64,000 nucleotides of DNA from Ruegeria sp. R13_0 (lineage in GTDB: Bacteria; Pseudomonadota; Alphaproteobacteria; Rhodobacterales; Rhodobacteraceae): assembly GCF_017743995.1 (NCBI RefSeq), contig NZ_JAGHRB010000015.1:32922-96921 (forward strand). The letters are read 5' to 3'. Below are positions 43,189 to 52,427 of this stretch, piece after piece (the stretch's first letter is position 1; the number at the start of each line of letters is the position of its first letter). The position numbers and the translations under genes were made by a program. The notes below the pieces were generated by a model. The model was given only the letters and a program-made list of their open reading frames with translations, made no database searches and was not told where the DNA came from.

Positions 43189-44272
43189 GAAGTGCAATTT
43201 CTGATATGTCTTTTTATTCCAATCGGTTCTGGATCTCCATCAGCTTGGCTTCGAAGATCTCGGCAGGTGTTCGGTAGCCGAGGCACTTGCGTGGCGTGGA
43301 ATTGAGGCGGTGGCAAATCGATCTCAAATATCGATTTGTCAGCGCCGTCGGTTCGGTTGAGCGAGGCAGGTACTTCCGCAGCCTGTTGTTCGTATTCTCA
43401 ACGGTGCCTTTCTGGTAAGGTGCTTGCGGGTCACAGAACCACGCGTCCGCGCCGATCCCGGCCTTGAGATGCTTCCAGGCCGAGAACTCGGTGCCTCTGT
43501 CGAAGGTGATCGACTGGCGTGCATCGGCGGGCAGGGGAGCCAGGCCCTGGATCAGCGCCTCCATGATCGGCTTGGATTGGCGGTCTTCGTTGCGCATCAC
43601 AACCGCGAAACGGCTGACCCGCTCAACGAGCGATGTGACGTTCACTTTCCCATGTTCTTTACGGAACATCATCAGATCGCACTCCCAGTGACCGAATTCT
43701 GCGCGTTCTGAGATGCGATCAGGCCTGTGGGCCAGGCTTTGAACGTCAAATATGTGGGTACGGCTATGCCTCCGATGGCCGCGCGGTCTGCGGCGTCTGC
43801 GATGTTCAGGGAGATGACGATAAAACTGCTCATCGCGACCGTCTTTGGAATAGGCAAACCGATAGATGGTCTCGTGGCTTACACGGATCGGGTGACGTTC
43901 AAGCCGCATCCGACCTGCGATCTGTTCGGGGGACCAACCAGCCCTTAGCCGGTCTTCAATGGCAGCCTTCAGTTCCGGATGCACGATCATCTTGCGATGG
44001 ATCGCGCGACGTTGCTCGTACTTGGCTTGCGCCGTCATGCAGTAGTAGCCGTTCAGCTCCGGCAGTTCCTTGTCCTCATAAGTATTCCGCTTCAGCTCGC
44101 GATAGATCGTCGATGGCGCGCGACCCAACCGATCCGCAATCTCTGGAACCGGCATTTTTGCTTCTCGCCACTTGTCGATCTTACGGCGTTCTTCCAAACT
44201 CAGGTGAGGGTAGCTGCGTCCCATTCATAAGCCTCCGTGCAACGTTCTGTTTTGATACAGAATTTGCACTTC
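43189..44272 (-). mobile_element. Intact IS30-family insertion sequence
   Basis: Terminal inverted repeats gaagtgcaatttctg (43189-43203) and, inverted, gaagtgcaaattctg (44272-44258) differ at one position and bracket a single full-length transposase gene. Element length is about 1.08 kb, typical of IS30. I could not define a clean target duplication by eye. It separates the AraC gene from the thiolase gene of the second catabolic island. Confidence 0.85.
43214..44224 (-). CDS. IS30-family transposase
   Basis: The 336-residue transposase appears complete. The N-terminal helix-turn-helix (LSLEERRKIDKWREAKMPVP, EIADRLGRAPSTIYREL) binds the ends. The DDE catalytic residues are in the segments HWECDLM, TFDRGTEF and PYQKGTVEN. 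The C-terminal block is ICHRLNSTPRKCLGYRTPAE. It has an intact frame from ATG 44224 to the stop at 43214, within the inverted repeats, so the element may still be mobile. Confidence 0.95.
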   Translation of the reverse strand: MGRSYPHLSLEERRKIDKWREAKMPVPEIADRLGRAPSTIYRELKRNTYEDKELPELNGYYCMTAQAKYEQRRAIHRKMIVHPELKAAIEDRLRAGWSPEQIAGRMRLERHPIRVSHETIYRFAYSKDGRDEQFYRHLPEHRRRRRPRGHRRHSRTHIFDVQSLAHRPDRISERAEFGHWECDLMMFRKEHGKVNVTSLVERVSRFAVVMRNEDRQSKPIMEALIQGLAPLPADARQSITFDRGTEFSAWKHLKAGIGADAWFCDPQAPYQKGTVENTNNRLRKYLPRSTEPTALTNRYLRSICHRLNSTPRKCLGYRTPAEIFEAKLMEIQNRLE

Positions 44273-44347
44273 GGATGTGAATCCACCGGCTACAAGAAAT
44301 TAAACGCATAATTAGACTTATGTTAGTTTTGTGGTTGTCGCGGCACC

Positions 44348-45547
44348 TCAGACAGCTTCGAGCGCGATTGCAATCCCCTGTCCCACGCCAATACACATGG
44401 TCGATAACGACTTTTCTCCAGGTTTGAGGTCCAGCATCGCTGAACCAGTGATGCGGGCACCTGACATGCCAAGCGGATGGCCGAGAGCAATAGCGCCGCC
44501 GTTCGGGTTCACGCGGGCGTCATCATCCGCGATCCCCAGGTGCCGTAGTGTGGCCAGACCCTGCGAAGCAAAGGCTTCGTTAAGTTCGATTACCGAGAAG
44601 TCTTCTTGTTTCAGTCCAAGTCGCGCCATCAGCTTTTCCGACGCCGGTGCCGGCCCGAAACCCATGATGCGCGGTGCGACGCCCGCGGTTGCGCCGCCCA
44701 AGACCCTTGCGATCGGTGTGAGGCCAAATTTTTTTGCGACGTCGCTGGTGGCAAGGATCAATGCTGCGGCACCATCGTTCACGCCCGAAGAATTCCCAGC
44801 GGTTACAGTGCCGTCCGCTTTTACGAAAGTTTTCAGTTGGGCGAGCGCTTCCAAAGTCGTACCCGCGCGAGGGTGTTCATCCTGTACGACGATCTTTGGC
44901 TCCCCCTTTCGCTGAGGAATCTCTACCGGGACAATTTCACGGGCCAAACGACCGTTCGCCATGGCATCTCTCGCCTTTCGCTGCGAACGCATGGCGAAGG
45001 CATCTTGGTCGGCGCGGTTGATGCTGAAGTCTTCCGCTACGTTTTCGGCCGTTTCAGGCATGCTGTCGACGCCGTATTGACTCTTCATCTGTTTATTGAC
45101 GAAGCGCCAGCCGATGGTGGTGTCTTCAGCAGAATTTTCGCGCGAGAATGCAGTTGTAGCTTTTGGCATCACAAACGGAGCACGAGACATGCTTTCCACA
45201 CCGCCAGCAACAATGAGATCGGCTTCTCCAGCTTTGATCGCGCGGGCGGCTGTGATTACGGCGTCCATACCCGATCCGCACAACCGGTTCATCGTCGTGC
45301 CAGGGACACAATCCGGAAATCCCGCGAGTAGCAGCGACATGCGTGCGACGTTGCGGTTGTCCTCGCCCGCCTGGTTGGCGCAGCCGAAAATCACTTCGTC
45401 AATGGCCGCTAGATCTAGCTTCGGGTTTCGGCTGGCCAGGGCCCTGAGTGGGATTGCACCAAGATCGTCGGCTCGCACAGAAGAAAGCGCGCCGCCATAG
45501 CGACCAATTGGTGTGCGGATGTAATCGCAGATGTAGACGTTTGTCAT
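44348..45547 (-). CDS. pcaF: 3-oxoadipyl-CoA thiolase (PcaF/PaaJ type)
   Basis: Cleaves 3-oxoadipyl-CoA with CoA to succinyl-CoA and acetyl-CoA. The 399-residue protein carries the catalytic Cys90 in NRLCGSGMDA, His357 in GHPLG and Cys385 in CIGVGQG. It has a PcaF-like start (CDYIRTPIGRYGGALSSVRA) and FGCANQAGEDNRNVARM, distinguishing it from acetoacetyl-CoA thiolases as I recall them. It lies two bases after etfA, in the BVMO operon, and not beside the benzoate genes 22 kb away. It would finish adipate degradation, and could also serve the benzoate pathway. Confidence 0.92.
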   Translation of the reverse strand: MTNVYICDYIRTPIGRYGGALSSVRADDLGAIPLRALASRNPKLDLAAIDEVIFGCANQAGEDNRNVARMSLLLAGFPDCVPGTTMNRLCGSGMDAVITAARAIKAGEADLIVAGGVESMSRAPFVMPKATTAFSRENSAEDTTIGWRFVNKQMKSQYGVDSMPETAENVAEDFSINRADQDAFAMRSQRKARDAMANGRLAREIVPVEIPQRKGEPKIVVQDEHPRAGTTLEALAQLKTFVKADGTVTAGNSSGVNDGAAALILATSDVAKKFGLTPIARVLGGATAGVAPRIMGFGPAPASEKLMARLGLKQEDFSVIELNEAFASQGLATLRHLGIADDDARVNPNGGAIALGHPLGMSGARITGSAMLDLKPGEKSLSTMCIGVGQGIAIALEAV

Positions 45548-45549
45548 TC

Positions 45550-46470
45550 TTAGAGTGCCTTTGTCATATCCGGGACGGCGTCGAGCAGGTCTGCGACCAG
45601 GCCGTAGTCGGCGACCTGGAAGATCTGGGCCTCTTCATCCTTGTTGATGGCGACGATGACCTTGCTGTCCTTCATGCCTGCAAGGTGTTGAATTGCCCCG
45701 GAAATCCCGACCGCGATGTACAGCTCGGGCGCCACGACCTTGCCGGTCTGGCCGACCTGCCAGTCGTTCGGTGCGAACCCGCTATCCACCGCCGCGCGCG
45801 AGGCGCCGACCGCCGCGCCCAGCTTGTCGGCCAGGCCCTCGATGATCGCGAAGTTCTCCTCGGAACCGACGCCGCGACCGCCCGAGACCACGATCTTGGC
45901 CGAGGTCAGTTCCGGACGATCCGACGCCGCGACCTTGTCCTCGACCCAGGCGCTCAGGCCCGCGTTGCCGGCCGCTGCGATGGCCTCGACGGCGGCCGAA
46001 CCACCCTGGCCAGCCGCGTCGAAGGCGGTGGTGCGGACGGTCAGTACCTTCTTGGAATCGTTGGACTTTACCGTCTGAATCGCGTTGCCCGCGTAGATCG
46101 GGCGTTCGAACGTGGACCCGTCCACGATGGCGGTGACGTCCGACAAAACCATCACGTCCAGCAGCGCCGCGACGCGCGGCAGGATGTTTTTCGCGCTCGC
46201 CGTGGACGGAGCAACGATATGTTCATAATTGCCTGCCAGGCTGACCACCAGATCGGCGACCGGCTCGGCCAGGCCGTTGGCATAGGCGGCGTCATCCGCC
46301 ACCAGAACCTTTGCCACGCCGTCGATCTTCGACGCGGCCTCGCCTGCGGCAGCGGGGCCCGCAACCAGAACGGTCACATCGCCCAGCGATTTGGCAGCGG
46401 TCACCGCCTTGGCGGTGGCGTCCAGCGCCAGTGCACCACCGGCGATTTCTGCAAGGAGAAGAACAGCCAT
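45550..46470 (-). CDS. etfA: Electron transfer flavoprotein alpha subunit
   Basis: The FAD-bearing subunit that accepts electrons from acyl-CoA dehydrogenase. It is 306 residues, with the C-terminal FAD domain SGGRGVGSEENFAIIEGLAD, GQTGKVVAPELYIAVGISGA and VAINKDEEAQIFQVADYGLV. It shares one base with the etfB stop (TAATG). The etfBA pair is noticeably more GC-rich than the thiolase and SDR genes around it, suggesting a different origin. The ETF:quinone oxidoreductase needed downstream is not in the window. Confidence 0.95.
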   Translation of the reverse strand: MAVLLLAEIAGGALALDATAKAVTAAKSLGDVTVLVAGPAAAGEAASKIDGVAKVLVADDAAYANGLAEPVADLVVSLAGNYEHIVAPSTASAKNILPRVAALLDVMVLSDVTAIVDGSTFERPIYAGNAIQTVKSNDSKKVLTVRTTAFDAAGQGGSAAVEAIAAAGNAGLSAWVEDKVAASDRPELTSAKIVVSGGRGVGSEENFAIIEGLADKLGAAVGASRAAVDSGFAPNDWQVGQTGKVVAPELYIAVGISGAIQHLAGMKDSKVIVAINKDEEAQIFQVADYGLVADLLDAVPDMTKAL

Positions 46471-47228
46471 TACACGATCCCCTTTTCTTTCAGCTTCGAC
46501 ACCAGCTCGTCGACCGAGCCAACCATTTCCCCGGCCGAACGCGCGGCGGGCTCTGCCGTCTTGACGACGGTCAGGCGCGGCGTGACATCGACGCCGAAAT
46601 CGGCGGCGGTCTTTTCGTCCAGCGGTTTCTTCTTGGCTTTCATGATGTTGGGCAGCGAGGCGTAGCGCGGCTCGTTCAGGCGCAGGTCGGCGGTGACGAT
46701 CGCCGGCAGCTTCACCTTGATGGTCTGCAGACCGCCGTCCACTTCGCGGGTCACGACGGCATGCTCGCCCTCGATCGCAACCTCAGAGGCATAGGTCGCC
46801 TGACCCCAGCCCAGCAGCGCCGCCAGCATCTGGCCGGTCGCGTTCATGTCGTTGTCGATCGCCTGTTTGCCCGCGATCACCAGGCCCGGCGCCTCGGCGT
46901 CGATCACGGCCTTTAGGATCTTGGCCACCGCCAGCGGCTCGATATCTTGGTGCACGTCGTCGGCGGCCACGACGAGGATCGCCCGGTCCGCGCCCATCGC
47001 CAGCGCCGTGCGCAGCGTTTCCTGCGCCTGTTTCACGCCGATCGACACGACGACAAGCTCGTCCGCCTTGCCCGCTTCCTTCAGACGGATCGCCTCTTCA
47101 ACCGCAATCTCGTCGAACGGGTTCATCGACATCTTCACATTCGCGAGACCAACTCCGCTACCGTCCGCCTTAACGCGAACCTTCACGTTGTAATCAATTA
47201 GGTGTTTTATAGGTGCAATTATTTTCAT
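46470..47228 (-). CDS. etfB: Electron transfer flavoprotein beta subunit
   Basis: The AMP-binding subunit of ETF, 252 residues, starting [20 protein letters not shown], with [20 protein letters not shown] and [23 protein letters not shown], all standard for EtfB. It is paired with etfA and the thiolase in one tight unit. Carriage of a dedicated ETF on the element suggests high flux through the acyl-CoA dehydrogenase at 57648-58808. Confidence 0.95.
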   Translation of the reverse strand: MKIIAPIKHLIDYNVKVRVKADGSGVGLANVKMSMNPFDEIAVEEAIRLKEAGKADELVVVSIGVKQAQETLRTALAMGADRAILVVAADDVHQDIEPLAVAKILKAVIDAEAPGLVIAGKQAIDNDMNATGQMLAALLGWGQATYASEVAIEGEHAVVTREVDGGLQTIKVKLPAIVTADLRLNEPRYASLPNIMKAKKKPLDEKTAADFGVDVTPRLTVVKTAEPAARSAGEMVGSVDELVSKLKEKGIV

Positions 47229-47304
47229 TGGCGTTTATCGTCTTGGAAATTTGCAATGGCAGTAACGGCCCGGGTTCCAGGCCGTTACTTGGGATGTGTC
47301 TCTG

Positions 47305-48060
47305 TCAATTCGCAGTATAACCGCCATCTACTACAATCTCTGCTCCGTGAACGAACGATGACTCATCCGATGCGAGGAACAGGACCGCATTCGAAACCTC
47401 TTCAGGTTTGCTTGGCCGCTTGAGCAGCGTGGCCCCCAGAATTGCCTGCCGGGTCTCTTCGTCGGCGTGTAGCAGATCTTTTGTCATGGGAGTATCGATG
47501 ACACCGGGATGGATCGAATTGACACGTATGCCACTTTCGGCCAGGTCGACTGCGCAGGATTTGGTCAACATCCGTACGGCGCCTTTGGATCCAATGTAGG
47601 CTCCCGCCGAAGCGGCACCAACAATCCCATAGATTGAAGAAATATTGATAATTGATGCTTTTTCGGTCTCTTTCATCAATGGAACCGCGGCTCGGATACC
47701 GAGATAAACACCGCGTACATTGACGTTGATCGTCATGTCAAATTCGTCAGGCGAGGTTTCGTGGAGCGGCTTCAGAATGAGAATGCCAGCGTTGTTCACT
47801 AGCACATCAAGTCGACCAGCACTTGATTGCACCGTGGAGATGACATTCTTCCAATCTTCTTCAAGCGTCACGTCATGCTGAATGAATTCCGCCTTCCCTC
47901 CGGCTCCAATGATACCTTTTACTACGCTTTCACCCGCTTCCGTATCACGGTCGGTTACAAATACATGCGCGCCTTCACGTGCCAGCGTTTCACAATGGGC
48001 TTTTCCCATGCCCATGGCGCCACCTGTTACCAGTGCGACTTTTCCGGATACCCGTCCCAT
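47305..48060 (-). CDS. Short-chain dehydrogenase, cyclic-alcohol dehydrogenase type (CpnA/ChnA-like)
   Basis: A 251-residue SDR with TGGAMGMG cofactor motif, NNAGILILKP, catalytic Ser in INISSIYG and Tyr-Lys in YIGSK. From memory it follows the cyclopentanol dehydrogenase CpnA of Comamonas closely along its length (MGRV..KVALVTGGAMGMG at the start, SFVHGAEIVVDGGYTAN at the end). The likely reaction is oxidation of a cyclic secondary alcohol to the ketone used by the adjacent BVMO. The start is the ATG at 48060 after AGGAGAG. Two neighbours on each side share its direction. Confidence 0.88.
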   Translation of the reverse strand: MGRVSGKVALVTGGAMGMGKAHCETLAREGAHVFVTDRDTEAGESVVKGIIGAGGKAEFIQHDVTLEEDWKNVISTVQSSAGRLDVLVNNAGILILKPLHETSPDEFDMTINVNVRGVYLGIRAAVPLMKETEKASIINISSIYGIVGAASAGAYIGSKGAVRMLTKSCAVDLAESGIRVNSIHPGVIDTPMTKDLLHADEETRQAILGATLLKRPSKPEEVSNAVLFLASDESSFVHGAEIVVDGGYTAN

Positions 48061-48132
48061 AGTTCTCTCCTGAGTGTTCATGAACAAATTTAATTGTTTC
48101 CGCCGGGTTTTCTTAATGCCCGACGGAATTCT

Positions 48133-49770
48133 TTACACCTTCTCGGCAGTGCGGTCGCGGATCAGGGATGTATAACCTTCCTCCTTAACCGCACTAATGG
48201 CATTGCGATAATTGCCAATCCCGGCCATGTAGAACATCACCGCATTCTTCTTTCCGGGGATATTTGCGCCGAAGATCCAGCTTTCAGCTTTGGGGAAGAG
48301 TGTCATGTCGGCGATTTCACGGCAGGTGCCAACCCAAGCGTCGCGCGCCTCCACGGTTGGCTCCACACTTTGAACCCCCTCTTCTTCCATTGCGCAAATC
48401 GTGTCAGCGATCCATTCAACTTGCGTCTCAATGCTGGGGGGCAGGTTAGTGAAGGGGCCATTAGGGCCAAGGATCATGAAGAAGTTAGGGAAGTCTACCT
48501 CCATCATGCCGAGGTAACCGAGTGGGCCTTCCTTCCAAGTGTCGCGCATGGTCACGCCTCCGCGTCCGCGGAGGTCCATTTTGACGTAATTGCCGTCGAC
48601 CGCATCGAAACCAGTGGCAAAGATTACGATGTCAAGCTCATGCTCCTCGCCGCTTTCGAGACGAATGCCGTTCGGAGTGAACTCTGCGATCGGATCGGCC
48701 TTCACGTCGGCGAGGGTCACGTTGTCTCGGTTGTAGACCTCGTAATAGTTGTTTCCGCAAAGCGGGCGCTTGGCGTAAAGGTCCTTCGGCGTCAGTTTCT
48801 CTGCGACCTTGGGGTCCTTCACGATTTGCTTGATCTTGCCCTTGATGAAGTCAGCGGCCGCATCATTGGCCACTTGGCTGGTCGCAATATCGCAAAAGGT
48901 GCCAAACATGAAATAGAAACCACCGCCGCGCTGCCAGGCGGCTTCGAAGACCCGCTCCCGTTCCTCGGGCGAGGCGGTTTCGGCGGGTTCGGCGCTTTCT
49001 TCGAAGCCGAAGGCCACAACAGAATTCTTCACTTGATTCCAGATATTATCGTAGTTCGCCTTTTGCTCGGCGATGGTAGCATCGTCTTGCGGGGTGTTCC
49101 CAATCGGCACGACATATTGTGCAGAGCGCTGAAAAACAGTCAGGTGTTTTGCAATTGGTGCCGTTGCAGTGATAACCTGAACACCCGTCGAGCCGGTGCC
49201 GATAATGCCCACGCGTTTGTTGCTCAAGTCCACTCCCTCGGGCCAGGCACCTGTGTGTAAGATACGGCCTTTGAAATCATCGATGCCCTTGAATTTTGGA
49301 ACATTCGTTGCGGACAAGAGACCGAGGCCAGTGACAAGGTATTTTGCGGTAACTGTCTCACCACTATCAGTGATCACGTTCCAGAGACCGGTTTTTTCAT
49401 TATAGTGCGCGCCATCCACTTTGGTGTCGAACTTGTAGCTGCGTCGAAGATCGAGATGATCCGCTACCTCGTTCATGTATTCGAGGATCTCGGGCTGGGT
49501 CAGATACCGGGTTTTCCAGCGGCCTTTTCGAAGCAACTCTTTGTCAAAAGAATAGCGATAGACATAGCTTTCCGTGTCTGACAGCGCACCGGGATATCGG
49601 TTCCACCACCAGGTGCCGCCAACGTCACTGGCGCTGTCATAGCCCCGGACGTTCAGTCCCTGCTCGTTGCGAAGTTTGTGGACAGCGTAAAGCCCGCCGA
49701 AGCCCGCGCCAATGACGACTGCGTCAAAATCCGCTCCGACCGTTTTAGTATTCTCAGTCTGAATGTTCAT
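48133..49770 (-). CDS. Baeyer-Villiger monooxygenase, cyclohexanone/cyclopentanone type
   Basis: An FAD- and NADPH-dependent enzyme that inserts oxygen beside a ketone to form a lactone. It is 545 residues, the same size as cyclohexanone monooxygenase. The FAD motif is GAGFGG at 21-26; the BVMO fingerprint F-x-G-x3-H-x3-W-P is met exactly at Phe166-Pro177 (FKGRILHTGAWP); the NADPH motif is GTGSTG at 191-196; and GGTWWWNRYPGA is typical. The ATG at 49770 has GGGAGGAG upstream; the frame to 49968 is not used. It is followed by the SDR and preceded by the esterase, the classic ketone-to-hydroxy-acid set. Confidence 0.93.
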   Translation of the reverse strand: MNIQTENTKTVGADFDAVVIGAGFGGLYAVHKLRNEQGLNVRGYDSASDVGGTWWWNRYPGALSDTESYVYRYSFDKELLRKGRWKTRYLTQPEILEYMNEVADHLDLRRSYKFDTKVDGAHYNEKTGLWNVITDSGETVTAKYLVTGLGLLSATNVPKFKGIDDFKGRILHTGAWPEGVDLSNKRVGIIGTGSTGVQVITATAPIAKHLTVFQRSAQYVVPIGNTPQDDATIAEQKANYDNIWNQVKNSVVAFGFEESAEPAETASPEERERVFEAAWQRGGGFYFMFGTFCDIATSQVANDAAADFIKGKIKQIVKDPKVAEKLTPKDLYAKRPLCGNNYYEVYNRDNVTLADVKADPIAEFTPNGIRLESGEEHELDIVIFATGFDAVDGNYVKMDLRGRGGVTMRDTWKEGPLGYLGMMEVDFPNFFMILGPNGPFTNLPPSIETQVEWIADTICAMEEEGVQSVEPTVEARDAWVGTCREIADMTLFPKAESWIFGANIPGKKNAVMFYMAGIGNYRNAISAVKEEGYTSLIRDRTAEKV

Positions 49771-49885
49771 ATCACTCCTCCCAGAGTAAGACCGCTCCGC
49801 CCCGCAGATTGCGGGTGAGATGCTAGATGAATGTTTCGTAGGGGTTTGTCTCGCACCGCACCGCAATGCAGTGCGAGTACAGGTC

Positions 49886-50788
49886 TCAGAGGGCCCGATA
49901 CCATGCGGCGATGCGACCAAGTTCCTCGTTTGCCTCGGGCGCGCGTCCCGAAAGCGCGGGAAAGACATGCTGCATGCCTTCGACGATAGACAGGGTCACG
50001 TTTACGCCCTGTGCCTTGGCCTTTTCGTGCAACCGTTCGGCATCGCTCTTAAGCGTCTCGGCCCCTCCGGCATTGATATAGAGCGGCGGGTAACCGGTGA
50101 AATCGTTCTCCAGCGGGTTGGCCAACGGATTAAGCGGATCCGTGCCTTCACCGAGGAACATCCCCGCCATCGCTTCGAGGATCGGTTTGCCGACTAGCGC
50201 ATCGGTTTCCGCGTTGGTTTCCAGTGTTTCCCCGCGCATCGCCATGTCGAGCCAGGGCGAATAGGCGATGACCGCTCCGGGCAGTGGCAACCCAAGTTCG
50301 CGTAACTTCAGCACGCTGGCGATGGCAAGATTGCCGCCAGCACTGTCGCCAGCCGTCAGAATATTTCTTGCCTTGAAACCCTTATCCAGCAGCGCTTTGT
50401 ATGCGGCTACTGCATCTTCGATCTGCGCCGGAAATGGGTGCTCGGGTGCGCGCCGATAGTGCAGGATCACCGACGTAACCCCAAGCACCTTAGCGAGGTG
50501 CCCTGCCATTTTTCGATGACTATCGGCTGAGCCGACGGCAAAGCCGCCACCATGAGTGTAAACAATTACACGCGAGGTATCTGCCCCGGCTGGTAGGGCC
50601 CAGATAGCCTCAACTCCTCCGACATGATCGCTTTTGTAGCTAACGTTTTCCGGCTCTAGTGCGGGCTGCCCCCATTCATCGAACATGCTGCGCAGGTTCG
50701 CGATCGTCAGGTCTGGGTTCTCGACCATCTGATCGGTCCAATTCTGATAAAGCGCCCGCAGCGTATCCGCTTCTCTACTGATTTCCAT
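49886..50788 (-). CDS. HSL-family esterase, probable lactone hydrolase
   Basis: A 300-residue hydrolase of the hormone-sensitive-lipase branch: HGGGFAVGS oxyanion motif, nucleophile in GDSAGGN, and catalytic His in GMQHVFP. Upstream of the BVMO on the same strand, it most likely opens the lactone the BVMO makes (a ChnC-like role; caprolactone hydrolases of this family are known). The ATG at 50788 has GGGAGG upstream; the ATG at 50827 would lie before that site. It is the first gene of the minus-strand operon and ends at the IS-rich gap. Confidence 0.88.
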   Translation of the reverse strand: MEISREADTLRALYQNWTDQMVENPDLTIANLRSMFDEWGQPALEPENVSYKSDHVGGVEAIWALPAGADTSRVIVYTHGGGFAVGSADSHRKMAGHLAKVLGVTSVILHYRRAPEHPFPAQIEDAVAAYKALLDKGFKARNILTAGDSAGGNLAIASVLKLRELGLPLPGAVIAYSPWLDMAMRGETLETNAETDALVGKPILEAMAGMFLGEGTDPLNPLANPLENDFTGYPPLYINAGGAETLKSDAERLHEKAKAQGVNVTLSIVEGMQHVFPALSGRAPEANEELGRIAAWYRAL

Positions 50789-51075
50789 GTTTATCCTCCC
50801 AAGCATAACATTTGGCAAAGCCACCAACTGACGTCGGCAATCTCGAAGACGTCAAACGGTCAACGGCATACGCCAATTATCTCAGAGTAAGGGCGAAAAA
50901 TGCGCCATGTATTGAACAATCCTGCTTTGGAAATAGTATGATCGTGCTCAGCCTGTCGTGAGGCAGATATGCCCGTTACTAGGCTCTGTTGATGGCGTGG
51001 ATACCCCCTCCCGACGGCATCGCAATGTGCCACTATGATGAGCGTTAAAAGCCATCACAGAAGGAAGGAGCATCT
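50789..51075. other. Promoter of the esterase operon and left end of the IS110 element
   Basis: The first ~100 bases presumably carry the minus-strand promoter for esterase-BVMO-SDR-etf-pcaF. From about 50985 the sequence (tggcgtggataccccctccc) looks like the left non-coding end of an IS110-family element. It runs into the transposase start with an AGAAGGAAGGAG site at 51060-51071. Confidence 0.5.
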
Positions 51076-52103
51076 ATGTCCGAAATTAAAATTATCGGTG
51101 TCGACTTGGCAAAGCGCGTTATCCAGTTGCATGGTGCGTACAATGATGGGTCAGTCGCGTTTCGCAAAAAGCTTTCACGAGGCCAGTTTCTCGCGTTCGT
51201 GGCACAGCAACCCAAATGCATGATCGCCATGGAGGCGTGGCCACGGCGTATGGCTGGGGCCGCGAATTTGAGAAGCTGGGGTGCGACGTGCGGTTGATAC
51301 CGCCGGTCTATGTGAAGCCGTTCGTCAAACGCCAGAAGAATGATGCGACCGATGCAGAGGCCATCTTGGAGGCTGCATTGCGTCCAACCATGCGCTTTTT
51401 CGCAGTGAAGACGGAAGATCAGCAGGCCCGTGCCATGCTGTTTCGCACGCGGCAGATGTTTGTCGGCCAGCGCCCCCAGATGATCAACGCTTTACGCGGC
51501 CACCTCGCCGAACACGGATTGGTCGCGGCCCGCGGGCCTGCCCATCTCAAGCGACTCGCGGACGCAATCGCAGGTGATGACACCGCGCTGCATGCTGAGG
51601 TTCGTGACCTCGGCCGGATGTATCTGGGGCAGATTGAGGGGCTGAATACGCGTGTTGCAGAGCTTGACGCGAAGATGCGATGTGCCGCCAAGAAAGCCGA
51701 CTTGGTGCGCCGAACACAAACCATGCCGGGCGTGGTTCCTGTCACGGCGCTTGCGATCGAGACATTTGCCCGTGACCTGGCCACCTTCCGGCGCGGGTGC
51801 GATTTTGCCGCCTGGCTTGGGCTTGTGCCGAAGCAGCACTCGACGGGCGGCAAAGCCCGGCTCGGGAAGACCTCGAAGATGCGACAGCGCGACTCCGGAC
51901 ACTCTTGGTCTCTGGCGCTATGGCTGTCCTCCAGGCTGTCGAGCGGTTTGACACACCGAATAATGGCTGGCTGAAACGCCTACTAACCCGCAAGCCGCGC
52001 ATGGGTCGCCGCGATTGCGCTGGCCAACAAGATGGCGCGTGGCCTCTGGGCCATCATAATGAAACAAGAGGATTACCGGAATCCGGTGGCGGCGATGGCA
52101 TAG
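51076..52103 (+). pseudogene. IS110-family transposase, broken by three frameshifts
   Basis: The start, MSEIKIIGVDLAKRVIQLHG (RuvC-like DEDD domain), is intact. Around 51235 one base is missing, shifting frame before GREFEKLGCDVRLIPPVYVK. Near 51890 a second shift separates KTSKMRQRD from RTLLVSGAMAVLQAVERFDT. Near 52002 an extra base separates TRKPRM from AAIALANKMARGLWAIM. The frame finally ends at TAG 52101-52103. All parts of the transposase, including the C-terminal serine-bearing domain, can be reassembled. The element is inactive unless helped in trans. Confidence 0.9.
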
Positions 52104-52427
52104 CGAAGACGGCATGCCACGACGTCCCGGTAAGTTGGGAGTGTGAGGAGGTCACTGAAAAGTAAGGGCAAAGGATCGATCAGATCCGGGTCAGAGAAAG
52201 CAGCATTTGTGCAGGAGCCACCGAGCTCGGTTTGTTGATATGCCTCTGGTCCGCGCATCGCCATACCGGCCCGCGGTTACATCAGCGCCGCACACAGAGG
52301 CCTGATACATGACCGCACCCGATCACACGCTCGCGCCGTTCAAAAAATCACTTGCACCAATGGGGGCATGCATGCACAAATCCCGTGTCGGACTCATCTT
52401 ATGAATCCAGCGTGGTAGCTGAGGTGC
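52104..52427. other. IS110 right non-coding end and spacer before IS5 relic
   Basis: No gene. The stretch after the IS110 transposase is long for an insertion sequence end; IS110-family elements are now known to carry a guide (bridge) RNA in one non-coding end, so a relic of that RNA may lie here or in the left end. I cannot fold it reliably by eye. The last bases lead into the IS5-type transposase relic. Confidence 0.4.
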
